Assembly: GCA_026982415.1 (NCBI GenBank)
Contig: JALSHE010000036.1
Location: forward strand, 17,128 to 81,127
From: Robiginitomaculum sp.
Lineage (GTDB): Bacteria > Pseudomonadota > Alphaproteobacteria > Caulobacterales > Maricaulaceae
Direction of reading: 5' to 3'
Length of the DNA stretch: 64,000 bases
Below the pieces are notes generated by a model. It made no database searches. It was not told the origin of the DNA and saw nothing but the letters and a program-made list of their open reading frames with translations. Position numbers and translations under genes: made by a program. Within the stretch, counting starts at the first letter, position 1; each line of letters opens with the position of its first letter. Positions 17,172-25,744 of this stretch are shown piece by piece.

Positions 17172-18085
17172 ATTTCGGACAGCTTATAAACAAGCCCGGT
17201 TTCGACTGCGCCCAAAAGCGCGCCATTTTCTAGACTTCGTTTTTCCATACGCCCGGTGAAAAAGTTACCGATGAGGAAGGACATGCCGTCATTGCACGCC
17301 CATAAGGCTGCCCAGCCTCGGTCTCTCGGAATATCGGTAAATTCCGCCAATAGCTCCCCGCCCATGGTATAAAGGCTGGCGCTATAAACATGGGAGATGA
17401 GCAAATGGTCGTCTTTTGTGCGCGCAATCCCTGCCGTGAATTTATCTGCATCCGCGCCGCTATCACCAAATACAAATAAGCCGGGCAATTGCGCGCCACC
17501 CGCCAAATCGTATTGCATAATACGTTTGCCAGTTTCCGACAGATAAATCGCCGTGCTTTCATCAGCGCTAAGCGCCATATTGGTGACGGCATGAAAACCG
17601 AATTTTCCAGGGTCATGGGCAACGCTATGGCGCCGTAATTGTTTGCCATCCTTGTCAAAAACACAAATATCGCCTTTGCCAATAAAGGGCGGTTTGTCGC
17701 CGTGAATATGTTCGCCAATAACGAGGGAGCCGTCCGACATAAATTCCATGGTCGAGAACGGTTTACCTTGTTGTTCAGGGAAAGACGGTAGCAAATCGCC
17801 CGCCCTTGAGAACCGCTTAACGGTCTGGCTTGAGGTATCACTTACGAACAGGGTTTTACTCTTGGCGCAATATTCAACCCCGATAACCAAGCCAGTTTCG
17901 CCCGTCCACAAAGCCCCCTTCAAATTCAGGTCTTTATCATAAACCAAGACCCGCCCCGCCCCGGAATTGCGCCGAATATTCGGCTCGCCGACCGCATAGG
18001 TCGCAGCCACACATATGTCGCCAGTTTCTAATTTCACGGACTGAATATTGTTAGGGGTCAGGTCTGCGGGGGTGATAATGGTCAT
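17156..18085 (-). CDS. SMP-30/NHL-like beta-propeller protein
   Basis: A 309-residue soluble protein without signal peptide. Repeated strand patterns such as GVEYCAKSKTLFVSDTSSQTVKRFSRAGDLL, NMALSADESTAIYLSETGKRIMQYDLAGG and GIARTKDDHLLISHVYSASLYTMGGELL mark a six-bladed propeller of the SMP-30/gluconolactonase or NHL kind. Those families include lactonases, but metal ligands could not be confirmed by eye. It is divergent from iclR with inverted repeats between, and probably regulated by it. Confidence 0.6.
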   Translation of the reverse strand: MTIITPADLTPNNIQSVKLETGDICVAATYAVGEPNIRRNSGAGRVLVYDKDLNLKGALWTGETGLVIGVEYCAKSKTLFVSDTSSQTVKRFSRAGDLLPSFPEQQGKPFSTMEFMSDGSLVIGEHIHGDKPPFIGKGDICVFDKDGKQLRRHSVAHDPGKFGFHAVTNMALSADESTAIYLSETGKRIMQYDLAGGAQLPGLFVFGDSGADADKFTAGIARTKDDHLLISHVYSASLYTMGGELLAEFTDIPRDRGWAALWACNDGMSFLIGNFFTGRMEKRSLENGALLGAVETGLVYKLSEICEIG

Positions 18086-18128
18086 TTTTGTTCTCCAATA
18101 CCACTATTTGCGCCCAAATCCGCTCTAT

Positions 18129-18151
18129 AATCAAGGCATCTCTGCTTGATT
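18129..18151. promoter_or_regulatory. Inverted repeat AATCAAG-N9-CTTGATT
   Basis: Perfect 7-bp arms with a 9-nt spacer in the divergent propeller/iclR gap. It is one of three inverted repeats there, and a candidate operator. Confidence 0.45.
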
Positions 18152-18161
18152 GCCACCTCAA

Positions 18162-18178
18162 TGACCATATAATGGTCA
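18162..18178. promoter_or_regulatory. Candidate IclR operator, TGACCAT-N3-ATGGTCA
   Basis: A perfect 7-bp inverted repeat with a 3-nt spacer, centred about 85 bp from both divergent starts. The 17-bp size and position suit a dimeric winged-helix regulator such as the adjacent IclR protein. Confidence 0.55.
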
Positions 18179-18198
18179 ATAATGCCGTTTTCCTAACA

Positions 18199-18213
18199 GT
18201 CCACCTGCTGGAC
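18199..18213. promoter_or_regulatory. Inverted repeat GTCCA-N5-TGGAC
   Basis: A third short inverted repeat, about 40 bp before the iclR start. It may serve autoregulation or be a small RNA hairpin. Confidence 0.35.
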
Positions 18214-18254
18214 ATCTATTATAGAGAGAATAGAAAAGTCTGAGGGAGACCACA

Positions 18255-19025
18255 TTGCATAAAATCCGGTCATTACACAGAGGCTTACTGGCTCTGAAAA
18301 TACTGAACACCAAGCGCAAGCTCAGCGTGGCGGAAATGGCGCGGGAAATCGACTTGCCACGCACTACCACCTACCGGATTTTGGAAAACTTGCGCTCTAT
18401 TGGCTATCTGTACCGCGACGACCAAGATGGACGCTACGGGCTGACAATCTTGGTGAAAAACCTGTCGTCTGGATTTTACGAAAGCGCCTGGCTTTCTGAA
18501 ATCGTCAAGCCCCTGGCTATTGATCTGGCCAAGACCGTCATATGGCCTATATCCATTATTGCGCCGCGCAATAACCGCATGTCTTTGCGCTTTACCACTG
18601 ACTACGATAGCCCGCTGGCGCTGGACTACTATTCCGAGGGCCTTAAACTACCCATCTTATCCACCGCGTCCGGGCATGTTTATCTGGCGGCGTGTAATGA
18701 GCTTGAACGCGAGGTTGTTGTCAGCGCCCTGCGCCGCGAAGTCGAAGACGATACCAATGTTTTGTCGCGGCAGCCCGAACGCTTGTCGCAGTTATTGGCC
18801 AATGTCCTCGAGCAAGGCTATGCGCTCAATATCCGCTCGCCGCGTGCGGACGAGCCGGGCAAAACCAACACCATTGCCCTACCTATCATGCGCGATGGAC
18901 ATTTTTTGGCAGCGCTGGCTATGCGCTATATCGCATCTGCCATGACTATCTCGGAGTTGAAAGAACGCTATTTGCCGACCTTGCTGGAATACCAAAGTCA
19001 GATGCAAAAAGAACTGGCGGGTTAA
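18255..19025 (+). CDS. IclR-family transcriptional regulator
   Basis: A 256-residue regulator. The N-terminal winged helix-turn-helix (KLSVAEMAREIDLPRTTTYRILENLRSIGYLYRD, about 22-55) is followed by an IclR effector domain. That domain has LSTASGHVYLAACNELEREV and the closing TIALPIMRDGHFLAALAMRYIASAM. The start appears to be TTG with a GGGAG upstream. MhpR-type IclR proteins control aromatic or ring-compound catabolism. It is divergent from the propeller-VOC operon, and the 23-33 kb catabolic cluster is its other plausible target. Confidence 0.85.
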   Translation: MHKIRSLHRGLLALKILNTKRKLSVAEMAREIDLPRTTTYRILENLRSIGYLYRDDQDGRYGLTILVKNLSSGFYESAWLSEIVKPLAIDLAKTVIWPISIIAPRNNRMSLRFTTDYDSPLALDYYSEGLKLPILSTASGHVYLAACNELEREVVVSALRREVEDDTNVLSRQPERLSQLLANVLEQGYALNIRSPRADEPGKTNTIALPIMRDGHFLAALAMRYIASAMTISELKERYLPTLLEYQSQMQKELAG

Positions 19026-19029
19026 TTAC

Positions 19030-20088
19030 TTACATTGAAGGCGCGACCTGTTTCTCTTTCACATCCGGGTCTCCGTCCGCCGATAGCATCACCGCTATCC
19101 AGCGCGTGGTTGAGAACTGCGCCAAAATAATCATTAAAATCACCGTAAGCGGCGCAGAGAGAAACGCCCCGACCCCGCCCCACATGGCCTGCCATAGCAC
19201 GAGGGATAATATCACGACCAGCGCCGATAAATTCATACTATCGCCCATCATTTTGGGCTGCACGGTGTTGGAAATAATGAACTGCACAAAGAACAGAAGC
19301 CCCGCCATAATGCCTACGGGCAGCAGGGTATCAAATTGCACAAGCGCAAACATGGCAGGTAATATCCCCGCAAGAACAGAGCCAACCACCGGAATATAAT
19401 TCAAGATAAAAATCACCAAGGCCCAAAACAAAGCATTATCAAGCCCAAACATTTTCATCACCGCAAAACTAAGCACGGTCATAACAATGCTCATCAAGGT
19501 CTGAATACCGAGATATTTCTCGATGCTAACACGGATGCGCTCCCCGACCCGCGCCGCCTGCTCGCGCTTTTCGGGGTCCGGCCAAAGATCGTGCATTTTC
19601 TTACCGAACGAATTTTGTGCCGCAAACAAAAACACCACATAAAGCGCGATAAACACAAAGCTCGACATGACGCCCTGCACGGAACGGGCAAACCCGCCCA
19701 GTAAAGCCTCGACCCGCGAGGAAATACCAAAACGCTCGTTCAGCCCGTCCCAACTACCATCTCCGAACCGCTCTATGACCGGGTTAACAATTTCGCTAAG
19801 CCGGTGTTCATAATCATTGGCATTGGCGGCCACATCAAAGGCCGTACCGGCAATGATCAAACCAATGCCGACCATGCTGGCAATCACCACAAAAAACGCA
19901 ATGCCGAGCGTCGCCATATAAGGCAGGAAGCTTATCTTGGCATTCAGCCATTTAGCAAATGCATCAATGATTAGCCAAAAGAAAACCGCCAGCGCAAAGG
20001 GAGCCAAAATATCCCGCATCCAATAAAGAACCCAAGCCCCCAAAACAAACGCCATAAACAAAAGACTAACCCGCGTAGCTCTATCCAT
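19030..20088 (-). CDS. AI-2E family transporter (PerM-type permease)
   Basis: A 352-residue inner-membrane protein with about seven to eight helices. The usual family pattern is present: two N-terminal helices, a soluble stretch (about 75-140), then IYLGIQTLMSIVMTVLSF-like and LNYIPVVGSVLAGILPAMFAL segments. The last is the family's most conserved region (P-x-x-G). Despite the name, few members have been shown to move autoinducer-2. It is convergent with iclR, with stops 4 bp apart, and has no clear operon partner. Confidence 0.85.
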   Translation of the reverse strand: MDRATRVSLLFMAFVLGAWVLYWMRDILAPFALAVFFWLIIDAFAKWLNAKISFLPYMATLGIAFFVVIASMVGIGLIIAGTAFDVAANANDYEHRLSEIVNPVIERFGDGSWDGLNERFGISSRVEALLGGFARSVQGVMSSFVFIALYVVFLFAAQNSFGKKMHDLWPDPEKREQAARVGERIRVSIEKYLGIQTLMSIVMTVLSFAVMKMFGLDNALFWALVIFILNYIPVVGSVLAGILPAMFALVQFDTLLPVGIMAGLLFFVQFIISNTVQPKMMGDSMNLSALVVILSLVLWQAMWGGVGAFLSAPLTVILMIILAQFSTTRWIAVMLSADGDPDVKEKQVAPSM

Positions 20089-20197
20089 AATAATCTCCCA
20101 GATTGGCGTTAAGCCTAGCCCGTAGTTCGATGAATGTTAAGAGGAGATTCTATATTCCCGCCACCCCTAATCTCACAACCCTAATCCCACTACACCC

Positions 20198-20851
20198 TTA
20201 ATCCCACTTCATAGGCGGGGCGTCTTGGCTTAGGTCTTTTATTGTGGTTTTTAGGTTTTTCATGAAGTTGTATTTTTCTCCTGCGCCCTCATCACTCCAT
20301 CTGATTGGCTTGCCGATTACGGCGGTGCAGTTGAACGGGACGAGGAGTTTTGAGCCGCGCGGCATGACGCGGCCTGCGCCTTGAATGTAGACTGGGGTGA
20401 CGGGTGCGTCCGGGAATTGTTCGGCGAGACGAGCTACTCCGGTTTTGAAATCTTCCATTTCTTCGGCTTCGCCCCGTGTGCCTTCGGGGAATATGACCAG
20501 TATTTTGCCGTCCGCCATGGCCGTTTTACAGTCCGCTAATAGGTCTTCGCCGGAGCCTGCATTTTTGCGGTGTATAGGGATCATGCCGATGATATACCGC
20601 GAAACCCAGCTTAGGGTTCTGGTGCGCAAGAAATGATCTGCCGCACCTACGGGGCGTACATTTGGCAAAATCCGCGACGAAAATAGCGATAGTAAAATCA
20701 AGGTATCAATATGGCTGTTATGGTTGGCGGCGACGATAGCCGGGCCTTTGGTCGGTAAGTGTTCCTTGCCGATTATATCCAGCCCAATGAGCAAATGCGC
20801 CACCGGGCGGGCGATGAAAATCTGTATGGCTTGCCTGAAATATTTTTTCAT
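20198..20851 (-). CDS. 1-acyl-glycerol-3-phosphate acyltransferase-like (PlsC family)
   Basis: A 217-residue membrane-associated acyltransferase. The catalytic NHxxxxD box is NHNSHID at residues 43-49, and the substrate-binding FPEGTRG is at 121-127. These enzymes add the second acyl chain to lysophosphatidate, and the product is the substrate of CdsA. It lies 14 bp downstream of the CdsA-like gene on the same strand, so the two are almost certainly co-transcribed. Confidence 0.87.
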   Translation of the reverse strand: MKKYFRQAIQIFIARPVAHLLIGLDIIGKEHLPTKGPAIVAANHNSHIDTLILLSLFSSRILPNVRPVGAADHFLRTRTLSWVSRYIIGMIPIHRKNAGSGEDLLADCKTAMADGKILVIFPEGTRGEAEEMEDFKTGVARLAEQFPDAPVTPVYIQGAGRVMPRGSKLLVPFNCTAVIGKPIRWSDEGAGEKYNFMKNLKTTIKDLSQDAPPMKWD

Positions 20852-20865
20852 TTCTAAAACCGCTC

Positions 20866-21828
20866 CTAAAACCTATCTAGCGCGAAATAAGCCAGCATGT
20901 GGAAATACCACGGCGCGGTGAACATTAAACTATCGAGCCTATCCAGCGCACCGCCGTGTCCGGGGATCAGCAAGCTGGTATCTTTGACGCCCAAATCCCG
21001 CTTGATGGCCGACATAGTGATGTCGCCAAAAAAACCAATTACGGGCAAAGTCGCACCAATCCAAACACTTGGCCAAAATGTCAGCGGTGTGAAATAGGGT
21101 GCCAACACCACGAACAAAATGCCCGTTGTGACAAAGCCGCCTATGGCACCCTCCCAGGTTTTGTTGGGACTGATATTGGGGCTGATTTTATGCCGCCCGA
21201 AAATTTTGCCCCACATATATTGGGCCATGTCGTTAAACTGGGTCACGAATATCAGGAAAAACACCAGACCCGCCGCCCCCGCCATAGGCACTTCGGCGGC
21301 AGGTGTGCGCATGAGAAAGGCCACATGGCCAAGGTTAAACACACAGACAATAAGTCCCCATTGCAAAATCCCGATCGTGGCGAGATAACCGTCCGTGCGT
21401 TTGGTCAAGGCCATCATCACGGCGCTGGCGAGGAATACATAAACAGGAATGGTCACGAGGAAAAACATGTAATTATTGATCCATATGGCACCATAACTGA
21501 CCAAAACCATAAGATAAGCAAATAGCACAACGCCCCTGTCCTCTTTGCGGGTCGGGGCCAGGGTCAGATATTCCTTGAGGGCGATATAGCTGATATAGGT
21601 GAACAGAACGGTGAACGCCTGCCAGCCGAGCAGTAACGCCCCGATAAGAAGGCCGCACATCACCCACCAAGACTGCATGCGGGGCTTAAGGTCGTCCCAC
21701 TTTCCGGGTTTAAATTTGGGCAGGGCCACAGCCAAAATACTGCCCATGACCAACAGGGCAAACAATCCCCCAAAGCCAATTTGCAAGGGCCCGGGTATGT
21801 CCGCCAGATAATTCATTAGCCAATTCAT
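20866..21828 (-). CDS. Phosphatidate cytidylyltransferase-like protein (CdsA/YnbB type)
   Basis: A 320-residue polytopic membrane enzyme of the CdsA family that makes CDP-diacylglycerol from phosphatidate and CTP. The signature SAIKRDLGVKDTSLLIPGHG starts near residue 273 and is followed by GALDRLDS. NKTWEGAIGG, also diagnostic, comes earlier. It is paired with a PlsC gene downstream and is divergent from a CDP-alcohol phosphatidyltransferase, 26 bp from that operon's first gene. The grouping resembles E. coli ynbA-ynbB, an accessory phospholipid set, more than the housekeeping uppS-cdsA-dxr locus. Confidence 0.88.
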   Translation of the reverse strand: MNWLMNYLADIPGPLQIGFGGLFALLVMGSILAVALPKFKPGKWDDLKPRMQSWWVMCGLLIGALLLGWQAFTVLFTYISYIALKEYLTLAPTRKEDRGVVLFAYLMVLVSYGAIWINNYMFFLVTIPVYVFLASAVMMALTKRTDGYLATIGILQWGLIVCVFNLGHVAFLMRTPAAEVPMAGAAGLVFFLIFVTQFNDMAQYMWGKIFGRHKISPNISPNKTWEGAIGGFVTTGILFVVLAPYFTPLTFWPSVWIGATLPVIGFFGDITMSAIKRDLGVKDTSLLIPGHGGALDRLDSLMFTAPWYFHMLAYFALDRF

Positions 21829-21853
21829 AAGTATTATCCTAGAGCATTAAATC

Positions 21854-22270
21854 ATGAGCGAAACAAGTTTATTTAAAACCGTGATGAATAGCACATTTGT
21901 GCATGTGGGCTTTGCCTTCCTCGCCATGGGCAGTTGGGCGGTATTTGCCAACCGCGCCCACCCCATGCCGGAACCACTAATCGCTGGCTTGGTGCAAGGC
22001 ACTTTGTCAGGAGCAATAACGCTGGTGATGAAAAAAGCACTGGAGGCTTTGTCGCGATTATTTTTTGCGGGCGGCAAGATAAAATCTGCGCTGGTTTTGC
22101 CGCCACTCATCGTCTGTAGTATTTCTCTGCTGGTCTTAATCAGCGCACATAGGGCGGCAGGCACACCAGAGCTTGCGGCCACCATTGTCTTGCCCTTTAG
22201 CGTTGCCTTTAGCTATGCATGTTTATACGCCTATAATTTATGGCGAACTGAAAGAGACAATCATGAATGA
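21854..22270 (+). CDS. Small four-helix membrane protein, unknown
   Basis: A 138-residue integral membrane protein with about four hydrophobic segments (14-30, 40-60, 76-95 and 103-123). I recognise no family. Its last 8 bp overlap the start of the CDP-alcohol transferase gene, so they are translated together. A role in the same lipid pathway, perhaps as a partner subunit or flippase, is inference from position only. Confidence 0.6.
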   Translation: MSETSLFKTVMNSTFVHVGFAFLAMGSWAVFANRAHPMPEPLIAGLVQGTLSGAITLVMKKALEALSRLFFAGGKIKSALVLPPLIVCSISLLVLISAHRAAGTPELAATIVLPFSVAFSYACLYAYNLWRTERDNHE

Positions 22271-22916
22271 ACCCGATAGCCGCCGACCCATCGCAGCCCG
22301 CAATACCGGATGGGCCGATAAAATCGCCCGCTGGCTAGCGAGTACGGGTATCACACCCAACCAAATATCCTTTGCCAGCATGGTGTTTGGGGTTCTGGCG
22401 GCGGGGTTGTTTTTCTTGAGCGCCGACCAATTCGGTGAACGCAGTGTTTGGGCGCAAGCGGGGCTTCTCGTCGGCGCAATACTCACAATACAAATGCGGC
22501 TTTTATGCAACCTGTTTGATGGCATGGTCGCAGTCGAGGGCGGCAAAGGTGCCAAGGACGGCCCGTTTTGGAACGAGTTTCCAGACCGTGTCTCTGACTT
22601 GGCCATATTCGCAGGCGCAGGTTATGCCGCCGGATACCCGGAGCTTGGCTGGGCGGTCGGCGGACTTGCCGTCATGGCCGCCTATGTGCGCGAACTGGGC
22701 CACGCCGTAGGATTGGATGCAGATTTCATCGGCCCCATGGCCAAGCAACACCGCATGGCCTTTCTCTGCCTCGGCGCGCTCATCACCTGTTTCGAGCACC
22801 TCTGGAACTGGCAAGGCAAAGCCCTGTTCATCACCTTGCTCATAATCGCCATAGGCACAATCATGACAATAATTCGTAGAGCTGTGCGGCAGGTTCGGGC
22901 TTTGAAGCAAACCTAA
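22263..22916 (+). CDS. CDP-alcohol phosphatidyltransferase with Asn-substituted motif (YnbA-like)
   Basis: A 217-residue membrane protein of the CDP-alcohol phosphatidyltransferase fold. The spacing of the family motif DxxDGxxAR(x8)GxxxDxxxD is exact, but three positions differ: N83 for the first Asp, V91 for Arg and N104 for the third Asp. D86, G87, A90, G100 and D108 remain. From memory, E. coli YnbA shares the two Asn changes, so this may be a subclade feature rather than decay. The ATG at 22263 is chosen because upstream codons overlap the previous gene. Its partners are the divergent CdsA-like and PlsC genes. The head group is unknown. Confidence 0.78.
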   Translation: MNEPDSRRPIAARNTGWADKIARWLASTGITPNQISFASMVFGVLAAGLFFLSADQFGERSVWAQAGLLVGAILTIQMRLLCNLFDGMVAVEGGKGAKDGPFWNEFPDRVSDLAIFAGAGYAAGYPELGWAVGGLAVMAAYVRELGHAVGLDADFIGPMAKQHRMAFLCLGALITCFEHLWNWQGKALFITLLIIAIGTIMTIIRRAVRQVRALKQT

Positions 22917-22919
22917 CTT

Positions 22920-23117
22920 CATCCTCACCCCGTTTACGGGGGAGGTGCCGGAGCGAAGCGTAGGCGGAGGGGGAAGCAACTATCGCCCGACACAGCATCT
23001 GATGAGTACCATTATATCTAGCCAATTTAACCTAACATATTGTCCGGTGGGTGCTGAAACTTGCTTCCCCCTCCGCCCCTAAGAGGGGGCACCTCCCCCA
23101 CAAGTGGGGTGAGGATG
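22920..23117. repeat. Palindromic repeat element, family A, copy 2 (MITE-like)
   Basis: A 198-bp element with long imperfect inverted ends of about 55 bp. The left end starts ATCCTCACCCCGTTTACGGG and continues through GGAGCGAAGCG to GGCGGAGGGGGAAGCAA. The right end (about 23061-23117) is its near reverse complement, ending GTGGGGTGAGGAT. The centre is AT-richer. It fills most of the gap after the CDP-alcohol transferase. The remaining ~90 bp up to the next gene hold only its promoter. Confidence 0.75.
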
Positions 23118-23208
23118 GGTGCCCTTTCTCAATTCCCCCTCCACTTGATAAAAATCAAAGTGTTGTGGGCGACACCTGCTATACTCTGGGAAATAGCGGG
23201 AGAACATC

Positions 23209-23898
23209 ATGGAATTTATGGCTGAGAATGCGGTGCCTATTTTACGCTGGTTACATATTTTGGCTATGGTATATTGGCTGGGCGGAGAATGGGGCGTGTT
23301 TCAAACTGCCTATAAAGTCACTGACCCCACGCTCCCCTTCGCCGAGCGTATGCGCCATATGGATACGGCGTTTCGCATAGATATTTTGGCGCGTACCGGA
23401 ATTATTTCCCTGCTGCCCCTTGGCTTACATATGGGTTATATTTACGGGATTGTGTCCGTAGACCCAATCTGGCTTATGGTCATGTGGGTTTTGTATTTTA
23501 TCCTGTTCGCAATTACCTATGGTGCCTATTTCAAACGCGGCACCCCGCTTGGGGCGCGCTTGCGGCTTATTGAAGATTGGAGCCGGTATATTCTCATTCC
23601 GACCCTCACGATTATCGGCCTATCGTCCTTGCTCGGCTACGGCCCGTTCGAAGCTGGCGAGGGGCAAAAATGGTATAGCGCCAAGGTTATGACCTTTGGC
23701 ATGCTGTTAATCATTGGTGTTATCCTGCGTTATGTCATGCATGAATGGCCACAATTGTTTCAAATTCTCGCCGCAGGCCCCAATGATGCAGCCGAAGCCA
23801 AATTGGCCAAGTCCATTCGCCTCGCCCGCACCGTCGCCTATATATACTGGGTCGGGATTGCCACTGTTGCATTTTTTGGCTCGGTGAAGCCGTTTTAA
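23209..23898 (+). CDS. Polytopic membrane protein with LH...WxGG motif (CopD/DUF2269-like)
   Basis: A 229-residue membrane protein with about five to six helices. The first helix carries RWLHILAMVYWLGGE, the LHxxxxxxWxGG pattern seen in CopD and related possible haem- or metal-binding membrane proteins. Further His residues lie in or near helices (LGLHMGYIYG, RYVMHEWPQLF). The family match is weak and the function unknown. It opens the plus-strand catabolic block and lies 55 bp before the first isochorismatase gene, so it may be an electron-transfer or transport accessory. Confidence 0.55.
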   Translation: MEFMAENAVPILRWLHILAMVYWLGGEWGVFQTAYKVTDPTLPFAERMRHMDTAFRIDILARTGIISLLPLGLHMGYIYGIVSVDPIWLMVMWVLYFILFAITYGAYFKRGTPLGARLRLIEDWSRYILIPTLTIIGLSSLLGYGPFEAGEGQKWYSAKVMTFGMLLIIGVILRYVMHEWPQLFQILAAGPNDAAEAKLAKSIRLARTVAYIYWVGIATVAFFGSVKPF

Positions 23899-23953
23899 TT
23901 GACTCAAAAGATATATCACTATAACTTTTACCCTGACAGGGAGCAAAAATAGA

Positions 23954-24646
23954 ATGACACCAACAAAGCCGACTATGGAGATTTCCAACGAAACGGCACG
24001 GGAAATTTTCGAGCGTGTTCATGCCAACACAAAGCGCGCCAAATTCGGCTTTGGCGACAAGCTGGCCATTGTCAATGTTGACCCACAAAAGGGCTATACC
24101 CGCCCGGATTTATTTCCCAATACCGCCTATATCACCGACCCAAAACAAATGGATTATATCGACCAAATTTCCAAATTGGCACGGAAGAAAAATTTACCAG
24201 TCGTCTGGACACATGTAGCCTATATGGAAAACGCGGCGGATGCGGGAATTTGGGGCACGCGCACCGACACGCCCGACAGTTTGCAAAATATCAAATACCG
24301 TTCAGAGCGCCACGCATTTGATGACCGTATCGAAATCGACCGCGCGGTAGACGCGGTTTACACCAAACGCATGCCGAGCGCATTTTTCGAGACGCCCTTA
24401 CATTCGTTCTTAACTTGGCACAAAGTCGACACGGTTATCGTCACGGGCGGCTCCACATCCGGCTGTGTGCGGGCAACTGCGGTGGATAGTCTATCGCGCG
24501 GTTACCGCACGATTGTGCCGATTGAATGTGTCGCCGACAAACATGAAAGCTACCACTTTGCCAATTTAACAGATTTGCAGATTAAATATGCAGACGTGGT
24601 CAAGGTGGCGGAAGTTATAGACTGGTTGAGCGCTTATGAAAGCTGA
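23954..24646 (+). CDS. Isochorismatase-family amidohydrolase (N-carbamoylsarcosine amidase type)
   Basis: A 230-residue cysteine hydrolase. The Asp is in AIVNVDPQKGYT, the Lys in YTKRMPSAFFET, and the nucleophilic Cys in GGSTSGCVRATAVD, completing the D-K-C triad. The family mostly cleaves amides or carbamoyl groups (N-carbamoylsarcosine, maleamate, nicotinamide). The stop overlaps the start of the first deacetylase-fold gene by 11 bp. A second family member lies at 32.3 kb in the same block. Likely job: deamidation of a linear intermediate after ring opening (inference). Confidence 0.85.
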   Translation: MTPTKPTMEISNETAREIFERVHANTKRAKFGFGDKLAIVNVDPQKGYTRPDLFPNTAYITDPKQMDYIDQISKLARKKNLPVVWTHVAYMENAADAGIWGTRTDTPDSLQNIKYRSERHAFDDRIEIDRAVDAVYTKRMPSAFFETPLHSFLTWHKVDTVIVTGGSTSGCVRATAVDSLSRGYRTIVPIECVADKHESYHFANLTDLQIKYADVVKVAEVIDWLSAYES

Positions 24647-25559
24647 TCCCAAGCTTTATGATTATTGGCCTTATGTGAACCGTCCGAAAATTATTTGGCC
24701 GGGGGGTAAGAAATTGGCATTTTGGGTGGCGCCCAATATCGAGTTTTACGAACTTGACCCGCCGCCCAATCCCAAACGAACACCTTGGCCGCGCCCGACG
24801 CCCGACATTGTGCCCTACTCTTACCGCGACCATGGTAATCGGGTGGGTCATTGGCGGTTGATGGAGTTGATGGACAAATACGCGGTGCGCGGTTCTGTGT
24901 CTCTGTCCACCGCCGTTTGCCAGCACCACCCCGAAATTATCGAAGCTTGTAACGCGCGGGGTTGGGAGTTTTTCTCTCACGGTATTTACAACACACGCTA
25001 CACTTACGGCATGTCCCGCGCCCAAGAAGACGCTATGATTAAGGACAGTATCAAGACGGTTAAAAAGACAACAGGGCAAAGAGTGCGCGGCTATCTCGCC
25101 CCGGCTTTAACCCATTCGGAGCATACGGTTGAACTTTTGGCAGAGAACAATATCTGGTATTCGTGCGATCTGTTCCAAGACGACCAGCCCCAACCACTAC
25201 ACACCAAGAAAAAATCCAAGCTTATCTCCATGCCTTATTCATTAGAGGTCAATGACCATTATGCCTTTAATGTATACGGACAAAGCGCCGGGCAATATGC
25301 CGATTTGCTCAAACGGCATTTTGATCAGCTTTTGCGCGAAGGGGAAACCAGCGGCACGGTGATGTGTATTCCGCTCCATGCTTACCTGATAGGCCGCGCC
25401 CACCGCATCGGCCCATTTGCCGAAGTTCTGGACTATATCACAAGCCACAAAGACGAGGTTTGGGTGACAACGGCGGTGGAAATCGCCGAGTTTTACCGCA
25501 AGGAATGTTACGCGGATGCGAAGAAGCATATTAAGCAGGTGAATAGGGTGGGAGGATAA
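24636..25559 (+). CDS. Polysaccharide-deacetylase-fold hydrolase (PuuE allantoinase/imidase type), copy 1
   Basis: A 307-residue NodB-fold protein. The conserved segments are YRDHGNRVGHWRLMELMDKY, EFFSHGIYNTRYTYGMSR and GYLAPALTHSEHTVELLAEN. The metal-binding H-x3-H of true chitin/peptidoglycan deacetylases is absent: the second His is replaced in SHGIYN. This matches the PuuE allantoinase and cyclic-imidase branch, which opens ring amides. No signal peptide, so cytoplasmic. It overlaps the isochorismatase gene by 11 bp. A paralogue follows after a repeat element. Confidence 0.8.
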   Translation: MKADPKLYDYWPYVNRPKIIWPGGKKLAFWVAPNIEFYELDPPPNPKRTPWPRPTPDIVPYSYRDHGNRVGHWRLMELMDKYAVRGSVSLSTAVCQHHPEIIEACNARGWEFFSHGIYNTRYTYGMSRAQEDAMIKDSIKTVKKTTGQRVRGYLAPALTHSEHTVELLAENNIWYSCDLFQDDQPQPLHTKKKSKLISMPYSLEVNDHYAFNVYGQSAGQYADLLKRHFDQLLREGETSGTVMCIPLHAYLIGRAHRIGPFAEVLDYITSHKDEVWVTTAVEIAEFYRKECYADAKKHIKQVNRVGG

Positions 25560-25587
25560 AGGATTATGTCTACATTTAACATCGTAC

Positions 25588-25720
25588 CCCCTCACCTTGT
25601 TCCTCTCCCCATGGGAGAGGAGACGTTGCCAAATCTTCCATCCTATCTGCATAGACACTGTGTAGGTTGGGCAACCTTAGCCTCTCCCATAGGGAGAGGC
25701 GCGCGACAGCGGGTGAGGGG
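25588..25720. repeat. Palindromic repeat element, family B, copy 1 (133 bp)
   Basis: Bounded by CCCCTCACC and GGGTGAGGGG. Inside are two nested hairpins: CTCTCCCCATGGGAGAG near the left and CCTCTCCCATAGGGAGAGG near the right. It fills the gap between the two deacetylase-fold genes. It is the same length and arrangement as the copy inside btuF at 52.0-52.2 kb. Confidence 0.85.
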
Positions 25721-25744
25721 ATGGGATGTTGATGGGGTATACAC

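Noticed and set aside
20956..21525. 189-codon plus-strand frame opposite the CdsA-like gene
   Set aside because: Antisense to a well-supported membrane enzyme, no ribosome site, composition unlike a real protein.
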